Shown in pieces: positions 1-4,443 of a stretch of DNA of 6,850 nucleotides. Under the pieces are notes generated by a model. It made no database searches and was not told the DNA's origin. It was given only the letters and a program-made list of their open reading frames with translations. Position numbers and translations under genes: made by a program. Every line of letters begins with the position of its first letter. The stretch's first letter is position 1. Source of the DNA: CAZGSG01 sp964528095 (GTDB lineage Bacteria; Bacteroidota; Bacteroidia; Chitinophagales; Chitinophagaceae); assembly GCA_964528095.1 (NCBI GenBank), contig CAZGSG010000321.1, positions 1 to 6,850 of the forward strand, in the 5' to 3' direction.

Positions 1-1
1 A

Positions 2-1177
2 AGCCGCCGTGTGGACAGGCAGTTGCGTGGCCGTGCGGGTCGCCAGGGTGATCCGGGTAGTTCCCAGTTTTACGTTTCACTGGAAGATGACCTGATGCGT
101 ATGTTCGGTAGCGAACGTATAGCATCCATGATGGATAAATTAGGGTACAAAGAAGGCGATGTGATCCAGCACAGTATGATCAGCAATAGCATACAACGCG
201 CGCAGAAAAAAGTGGAAGAAAACAACTTTGGCATTCGTAAACGTTTGCTGGAGTATGATGATGTGATGAACAAACAGCGGAATGTTGTATACGCCAAACG
301 TCAGCACGCTTTGTTTGGCGACAGGCTGGCATTCGATATCGACAATTCATTCTCCACTGTAGCCGAAGGCCTGGTATCTGGTTTCAGGGAGCAGGAGGAC
401 TATGAAGGATTCAAACTGGCCTGTATTGTAAACTTCGGACTGGATACAAAGATCGATGAAGAAGAATTCAAGAAAGGTGAATTGAATGCGGTGATCGAAC
501 GTTTATATACCGAAGCAACAGATCAATATAACAGTCATAAAGAAAGTTTGAAGGCACAGGCTGTTCCTGTATTCAAAAATATTCGTCAAAACCAGGGCGG
601 TCATATAGAAAATGTAGTGGTTCCTTTTACTGATGGTAAAAAAGGATTGAACGTATTGGCTTCGCTTGATAAAGTGGTTAGTTCCGGCGGTGCCGAACTG
701 GCTTCTTCACTGGAGAAAACAATCACCCTGGTAGTGATAGATGATGCATGGAAAGAACATCTGCGTGCTATGGATGATCTGAAACAAAGTGTGCAGACCG
801 CTTACCTTGAACAAAAAGACCCGCTGGTTATTTATAAAGTGGAAGCATTCCAGCAGTTCTCCAACATGAACGCGGAAGTGAATAAAGACATCGCTTCATT
901 CCTGTCACATTCGTCGATTCATGTACAACAGGAAAACCCAAGCCTGAAAGAAGCGAAACAGGAAAAAACGGATTACAGCAAGATGCGGGCGAATAAAGAA
1001 GAGATCGATGCCGCTGGTGATGATTATGCAGCTAATGAAAGAGACCAGTTTGATCCGAATGGCGGTCCTGCAGTTAAACAGGAGCCGATCAAGGTGGCGC
1101 CAAAAACAGGCCGTAATGATCCATGTCCTTGTGGTAGTGGCAAAAAGTATAAGCAGTGTCATGGGAAAGACGCGTAA
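2..1177 (+). CDS. secA: Protein translocase ATPase subunit SecA, C-terminal part (5' truncated by window edge)
   Basis: SecA is the ATP-driven motor that pushes unfolded preproteins through the SecYEG channel. The reading frame is open to the left edge: codons at 2-10 read S-R-R just before the GTG at 11, which is an internal Val and not a start. About 391 residues are visible. Numbering from that Val, helicase motif VI of the second nucleotide-binding domain is at 4-16 (QLRGRAGRQGDPG). The helical scaffold and wing follow at about 30-235, with EYDDVMNKQR at 81-90. The two-helix finger region is at 241-285, containing VVIDDAWKEHLRAMDDLK. A charged variable linker occupies about 300-365. The tail is a SEC-C zinc site, C372-x-C374-x8-C383-H384, which in the family binds Zn and SecB or ribosomes. 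The C-terminus is intact and ends in TAA at 1175-1177. A hairpin terminator begins about 20 nt downstream, so this is the last gene of its transcript. Confidence 0.98.
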   Translation, partial: SRRVDRQLRGRAGRQGDPGSSQFYVSLEDDLMRMFGSERIASMMDKLGYKEGDVIQHSMISNSIQRAQKKVEENNFGIRKRLLEYDDVMNKQRNVVYAKRQHALFGDRLAFDIDNSFSTVAEGLVSGFREQEDYEGFKLACIVNFGLDTKIDEEEFKKGELNAVIERLYTEATDQYNSHKESLKAQAVPVFKNIRQNQGGHIENVVVPFTDGKKGLNVLASLDKVVSSGGAELASSLEKTITLVVIDDAWKEHLRAMDDLKQSVQTAYLEQKDPLVIYKVEAFQQFSNMNAEVNKDIASFLSHSSIHVQQENPSLKEAKQEKTDYSKMRANKEEIDAAGDDYAANERDQFDPNGGPAVKQEPIKVAPKTGRNDPCPCGSGKKYKQCHGKDA

Positions 1178-1195
1178 TTGATATTTTTTTGTAAA

Positions 1196-1240
1196 TAATA
1201 CGAACCCGGTCTTTTAAGGCTGGGTTTTTTATTCGTATTA
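1196..1240 (+). terminator. Rho-independent terminator of secA, nested hairpin
   Basis: The inner stem is 1203-1211 (AACCCGGTC) against 1218-1226 (GGCTGGGTT), with two G-U pairs and a 6-nt loop. It runs directly into TTTTTT at 1225-1230. An outer arm, TAATACGAA at 1196-1204, is the exact reverse complement of TTCGTATTA at 1232-1240, so the U-tract lies inside a larger stem. It starts about 20 nt after the secA stop and faces the right way to end that transcript. Confidence 0.9.
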
Positions 1241-1308
1241 CCTGCGGTATATTCTATTTGAAAAATACAGGGGGGCACGTGAAGGTTGGGCTATTGATTC
1301 AAAGTGGT

Positions 1309-1505
1309 TTTTAACACGGTAACACGGAGAATCTAGTATTTTGGCCTGAAGATATTTTTAAACATGGAATCACAGAGGGTTTAAAATGGATCGGACATTT
1401 CTCATTGATCCGTGACTCCTCATTGTAAACATGAATTGTAAACGAAATCAGGAATATAGTCCTGCATAAACAGAAAGAATGACCAACTGTGATTCCGTGT
1501 TAAAA
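1309..1505. repeat. Cluster of AACACGG(AATCACAG) repeats in direct and inverted orientation
   Basis: TTTTAACACGG at 1309-1319 is exactly reverse-complemented by CCGTGTTAAAA at 1495-1505. TAACACGG is tandemly doubled at 1312-1319 and 1320-1327. A longer version, AACATGGAATCACAG at 1361-1375, faces an inverted partner at 1487-1501 (CTGTGATTCCGTGTT) with one mismatch over 15 bases. The arrangement resembles a small non-coding dispersed repeat of about 200 bp with inverted ends; the family is not identified here. Confidence 0.55.
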
Positions 1506-1632
1506 CAAATTTTAAAAACCCTCCAGTTTTTACGCCGTAGGCGTATTCGATAATTATTCTATCCAAACTCATTCTTTCATAGAAAACGATATAAAAATTA
1601 AAAGATCAGGTTTACAATAACAACTCCACCAG

Positions 1633-1658
1633 GCAACAAGCATGACCCCGCTTGTTGC
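1633..1658. other. 9-bp hairpin
   Basis: GCAACAAGC at 1633-1641 pairs perfectly with GCTTGTTGC at 1650-1658 across an 8-nt loop. No T-tract follows on either strand, so it is not a convincing terminator. It lies just outside the left arm of the 1678-2127 element. Function unknown. Confidence 0.45.
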
Positions 1659-1677
1659 AACAAATTTAACTACACAA

Positions 1678-1732
1678 ATAAGCCTTTTCCAAACCTCCTG
1701 TCTTTTTTGGCAGTATAGTACCATAAAATACA
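1678..1732 (+). repeat. Left inverted-repeat arm
   Basis: This 55-bp arm matches the reverse complement of 2073-2127 at 50 positions. Positions 1697-1732 match without error. The outer part carries ATAAGC and TTTCCAAA, which recur inverted on the right, so the similarity runs past the perfect core. Confidence 0.85.
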
Positions 1733-1881
1733 CTAATGGCATTTTTATGCAGGCGTATACCCCGATGCTTTTATGTCGCCCTTGTTTTTCACATCTGCTA
1801 TCGCGATAGTTTGTTGCAACTATTCATCACTATCAACTGATTGCTGCATGCGTTGTTGTTTACTCTATTTTCCCTGCTACG

Positions 1882-1965
1882 CTCCGGGTTTTCTGCGGGT
1901 ATTCCGTGGGTCCTCCCTAGGAAACCTAAGGCAAAACCCACGGAATACCCGCAGAAAACCCGGAG
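1882..1965. repeat. 30-bp perfect palindrome with 24-nt loop
   Basis: Positions 1882-1911 are the exact reverse complement of 1936-1965. The arm begins CTCCGGGTTTTCTGCGGG. The 24-nt spacer at 1912-1935 contains CCTAGG. A 30-bp perfect stem would form a very stable hairpin in RNA or a cruciform in DNA. It sits near the middle of the 1678-2127 element. Neither strand has a T-tract directly after it, so it does not look like an ordinary terminator. Confidence 0.9.
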
Positions 1966-1972
1966 AAAACTG
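1918..1972. repeat. Five degenerate 11-bp tandem units
   Basis: Consecutive 11-mers are TAGGAAACCTA, AGGCAAAACCC, ACGGAATACCC, GCAGAAAACCC and GGAGAAAACTG. They share a pattern close to nnGGAAAACCC. Two inverted units of the same pattern, GGGTTTTCTGC (1886-1896) and GGGTATTCCGT (1897-1907), form the other palindrome arm. The 11-bp spacing is close to one helical turn of DNA. Confidence 0.7.
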
Positions 1973-2072
1973 GGTGACAACCATTCACTATTTTCTTTTG
2001 TTCAACAGTCATTGCTGACTGCTGCAGTGAGCATATGACCCGTTGAATACCCGCTCTAAAAAGTGCCAAACC

Positions 2073-2127
2073 TGTATTTTATGGTACTATACTGCCAAAA
2101 AAGACAGGGTATTTGGAAATAGCTTAT
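2073..2127 (-). repeat. Right inverted-repeat arm
   Basis: Partner of the 1678-1732 arm. With the two preceding bases, its core begins CCTGT (2071-2075) and ends ACAGG (2104-2108), giving short inverted ends of its own. The mismatches to the left arm all fall in the outermost 19 bases. Confidence 0.85.
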
Positions 2128-2304
2128 CGCAGATTGTATTTTTAAATCATACTCATGGATGGTTAGCCGTGAACGAATCATTTGTTTACAGAACAACACT
2201 AAGTTATTTTTTATGGCGATTTGGGGGAACGGTATGCTGGGAGGTTTCTCCGGTTATTTCGAAATAATTCAGGGATATCGACTTACTGATTGCTGAAGCG
2301 CGTT
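2128..2304. other. Gene-free stretch containing a 14-bp palindrome
   Basis: No supported gene. The only distinctive item is the perfect palindrome TTATTTCGAAATAA at 2254-2267, which could be a protein-binding site but has no adjacent promoter or gene start. Confidence 0.45.
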
Positions 2305-2384
2305 ATTCATCGGGGTCGGCTTCTGAGCAGTATTTATAATTCAACATTTCTTATTCGCCAGACCCACGATGAGACCGACCCCAA
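2305..2384 (+). repeat. Structured 80-nt direct repeat, copy 1
   Basis: The left arm TCATCGGGGTCGG (2307-2319) can pair with GACCCACGATGA (2361-2372) with one bulged base. Alternatively, its GGGGTCGG (2312-2319) can pair perfectly with CCGACCCC (2375-2382). The two pairings exclude each other. Positions 2347-2374 are identical over 28 nt to 2497-2524 in copy 2. It may be a structured RNA or a REP-like repeat; no coding potential is evident. Confidence 0.75.
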
Positions 2385-2456
2385 TTGAAGAGAATAATGC
2401 AGCGAATGCCATTCAAACCATACCGGCTTTTTAATTGCTGATTGTTGGAAAGTGTC

Positions 2457-2536
2457 ATTCATCGGGTCGGCTTTGAATAGTATCTATAGTTCCGCTTTTC
2501 TTATTCGCCAGACCCACGATGAGACACCGACCTCAA
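2457..2536 (+). repeat. Structured 80-nt direct repeat, copy 2
   Basis: Second copy, about 150 nt downstream and roughly 85% identical by eye. Both alternative pairings survive: TCATCGGGTC (2459-2468) with GACCCACGATGA (2511-2522), and GGTCGG (2465-2470) with CCGACC (2527-2532). The left arm has lost one G and the right arm reads CCTC where copy 1 has CCCC, so the stem still forms. ATTGCTGA also recurs upstream of both copies, at variable distance. Confidence 0.75.
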
Positions 2537-3000
2537 CATGAGACTTAGCCACCAAACCCGCGATGGAATGGCGCCAATCCAACCATCGGACTTTTCCGCA
2601 AGATCAGGAATTAGACCCGGGTAAATCACGTGATTTTTCTATCAAAACATACAGGACTTATCGCTTTTTGCCTGGTCGCCAGGGCTGTAAAAAACTTATT
2701 TTAAATTATTTTTCTAGCTATCTCACTGGTTTACAATCAGTAAATACCCCACTCTCCGATACTGGTATATTTACTATTGTATTATCGTATTTCCTGCAAT
2801 ATGTTTGCAGCAGGATAAGGGATACTACTGGTAAAAGAAGGAAAAAATACCTGTTTCGCCCTCTACTGAAGCTCTTAAGACCAGGAAAACTGATTCGCCT
2901 TTTAAACTTTTAAGATCATCGCGAATCAAACAACAACGAAGATCATCACATGTAAATGTGAACTAAACATATTCAACACTGGACGGTTGAAACATAAAGA
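2537..3000. other. Gene-free stretch; one unconvincing open frame
   Basis: A 116-codon frame (2563-2913, +) is open here, but its product resembles nothing I recognise, is rich in Arg/Lys/Tyr/Phe as expected from AT-rich non-coding DNA, and spans the palindrome AAATCACGTGATTT (2623-2636). A small CCTGG/CCAGG hairpin is at 2671-2683 and a TCACAT/ATGTGA hairpin at 2946-2961. No promoter or RNA gene was recognised. Confidence 0.4.
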
Positions 3001-3025
3001 CGGCCCCGCAGATTCTGCGGGGCCG
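3001..3025 (-). terminator. GC-rich hairpin terminator of the amidohydrolase operon, possibly bidirectional
   Basis: CGGCCCCGCAG (3001-3011) pairs perfectly with CTGCGGGGCCG (3015-3025) over a 3-nt loop. It lies about 80 nt past the stop of the minus-strand gene ending at 3104. On the minus strand the stem is followed by TCTTTATGTTT; on the plus strand by CTTTATTTGATT. T-richness on both sides allows termination in either direction, which suits this convergent arrangement. Confidence 0.85.
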
Positions 3026-3103
3026 CTTTATTTGATTAGGCTGTGAAATTAAGTAGGTTCCTGGCCTGCTGGTATTAGTGAATTATCCTGCAGGAGTTAT
3101 TTC

Positions 3104-4432
3104 TTAAAACGGTTTCTTCAGGTTGTATTTCTGATTGTAGCGCTCGTTGAGTTGTTTTTGTTTATCATTCAGATCAATCTTACGACCCTGGATAAATGCA
3201 TCGGTAACCACGCTGCTCTTCATATCAAGGATATCGCCGGTACTGATAACAATATTGGCATCTTTACCAACTTCGATGCTTCCTGTCTTATCCGCGACAC
3301 CGAGTACTTTCGCTGCATTGAGTGTGATGGCAGCCAGCGCTTCTTCTTTTGTCAATCCATAAGCAGCCGCGGTACCTGCATTGAAAGCAAGGTTACGACC
3401 TCTTGTTTGTGAATCATCATCAGAAATAGAAAATAATACACCGGCCTTCTGCAATGCGGCAGCCGTCTTATATGGCTGATCCACATCATCATCCTCGCCT
3501 GTAGGGAGGCTATGTGGTTGTTGCAATATAACAGATACATTATGCTGTTTTAGCAGATCTGCCACCTGCCAGCTATCACTGCCACCTACAATGACCATAT
3601 CAAAACCAAATTCTTTTACAAAATCCAATGCTACCAGTATCTGTTTGATCGTGTTTGCATGCACATATAATTTCTGTGTTTTATCAAACAGTTTTTTTGT
3701 TGCTGCAAATTTCAGGTTGGTTTCTTCATGCGTTGTTTCCGTTGCGTATGCTTTTGCCTGGCGGAAAAAACTTTTCATTTCTTCCACTTTATCCAGTCCT
3801 TCCTTTACAGGATCAGAAGGTGGTTGTTGTGGACCACCACCTCTGCCACCACCGCCGCCACGTCCAAACCGGGAACGGGCCATCATCGATGGCATATAAA
3901 AATGCATACCGCCATCTGTCTGGTAAGCCGCATCCTGCCAGTTCCACGCATCCAGTTGTACAACAGACGAAGAGCCTGCAAGCATTTCTCCTTCCGGCAC
4001 TACATTGGCCAGCAAGACGCCGTTGGAACGAATAGTATTGATCACTTTTGAATCAGCATTGTAGGCTACAATAGAGCGTACACTCGGGTTCATATCCCCT
4101 ATTTCTCTCACATCTGATGTAGAGCGGATGGATGACATTTCTACCAGGCCAAGTGTACTGGTGGATAATATCAATCCCGGATAAACCTGTTTGCCTTTTG
4201 CATCCACCACCGACACATTATCGACAGGGATTGGAATATTCTGTCCCACTTCAGCGATCTTTCCATCCTGTATTTTGATCGTGCCATTTTCAATGACCTT
4301 TCCGTTTCCAACATGGATCGTCGCGTTTTTAATAAAGATCAATCCCTTCTGCGGTTTTGTTGGGAGTATCGTAGATTGTCCATTTGCACTGGCAATGAAA
4401 CAAACCGATAAAATAAAAAGTAGTATTCTCAT
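3104..4432 (-). CDS. Secreted amidohydrolase-family protein with degenerate metal site
   Basis: This 442-residue protein belongs to the imidazolonepropionase-like branch of the amidohydrolase superfamily. A signal peptide (1-18, RILLFILSVCFIASANG, likely cut before Q19) predicts export. Residues 31-85 form the usual N-terminal beta-sandwich (LIFIKNATIHVGNGKVIENG). The barrel follows, and the C-terminal sandwich includes GSIEVGKDANIVIS (384-397). The metal motif normally reading PGxIDxHxH is PGLILSTST at 85-93, so both histidines are replaced by Thr91 and Thr93. His258 (YVHAN) remains. The fourth-ligand region reads IVGGSD (281-286) with no His. Asp338 (SISDDD) remains. A Gly/Arg-rich loop occupies 190-200. 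The start is 11 nt after the upstream stop, in an A-rich leader without Shine-Dalgarno, as is usual in Bacteroidota. Substrate unknown; it may be a pseudoenzyme or use altered metal binding. The family assignment is firm, the loss of activity is inferred. Confidence 0.9.
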   Translation of the reverse strand: MRILLFILSVCFIASANGQSTILPTKPQKGLIFIKNATIHVGNGKVIENGTIKIQDGKIAEVGQNIPIPVDNVSVVDAKGKQVYPGLILSTSTLGLVEMSSIRSTSDVREIGDMNPSVRSIVAYNADSKVINTIRSNGVLLANVVPEGEMLAGSSSVVQLDAWNWQDAAYQTDGGMHFYMPSMMARSRFGRGGGGGRGGGPQQPPSDPVKEGLDKVEEMKSFFRQAKAYATETTHEETNLKFAATKKLFDKTQKLYVHANTIKQILVALDFVKEFGFDMVIVGGSDSWQVADLLKQHNVSVILQQPHSLPTGEDDDVDQPYKTAAALQKAGVLFSISDDDSQTRGRNLAFNAGTAAAYGLTKEEALAAITLNAAKVLGVADKTGSIEVGKDANIVISTGDILDMKSSVVTDAFIQGRKIDLNDKQKQLNERYNQKYNLKKPF

Positions 4433-4443
4433 TTTAGAATTTT

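Larger units (their letters stand above)
1241..1677. other. Gene-free stretch with dispersed short repeats
   Basis: No credible coding frame on either strand. Contents are the ACACGG-type repeat cluster listed separately, a direct repeat ATTGTAAAC at 1422-1430 and 1435-1443, a small TACGCC/GGCGTA hairpin at 1531-1545, and an AAAAAC/GTTTTT hairpin at 1514-1531. No tRNA-like fold or clear Bacteroidota promoter (TTTG with TAnnTTTG) was recognised. Confidence 0.6.
1678..2127. mobile_element. Putative MITE-like element bounded by 55-bp inverted repeats
   Basis: The left arm (1678-1732) and right arm (2073-2127) are reverse complements at 50 of 55 positions. They include a perfect 36-bp core, 1697-1732 against 2073-2108, that contains GGCAGTATAGTACCAT on the left. 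The 340-bp interior has no credible gene. It holds a 12-bp palindrome CTATCGCGATAG (1798-1809) and a much larger central palindrome (1882-1965). Long inverted ends, small size and no coding capacity fit a non-autonomous element (MITE) or a structured intergenic repeat. No convincing target-site duplication was seen, so mobility is inferred only from shape. The short frames inside it are by-products of the palindromes. Confidence 0.6.

Noticed and set aside
11..13. GTG at 11 as the start of the SecA gene
   Set aside because: The frame is open to the edge and the codons before it read S-R-R, matching the conserved sequence preceding helicase motif VI; this is an internal Val.
1633..1658. Hairpin as a terminator
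   Set aside because: No T-tract follows the stem on either strand.
1773..2038. Several short open frames on both strands with peptides such as NPRNTRRKPGENW
   Set aside because: They exist on both strands because the region is a palindrome of 11-bp units; the repetitive peptides are a by-product of that structure.
2043..2267. 74-codon open frame on the plus strand
   Set aside because: It starts outside and runs through the inverted-repeat arm and ends in a palindrome; no domain or conserved pattern.
1678..2536. CRISPR array or tracrRNA-like locus
   Set aside because: The repeats are only two copies or inverted pairs, with no regular spacers and no cas genes in the window.
2563..2913. 116-codon open frame on the plus strand
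   Set aside because: No recognisable domain, composition typical of translated AT-rich non-coding DNA, no clear start context, and it overlaps a perfect palindrome.
3591..4051. Plus-strand open frames opposite the 442-residue amidohydrolase
   Set aside because: Antisense shadows of a well-supported coding gene; their Pro/His-rich runs are just the complement of the Gly codons.
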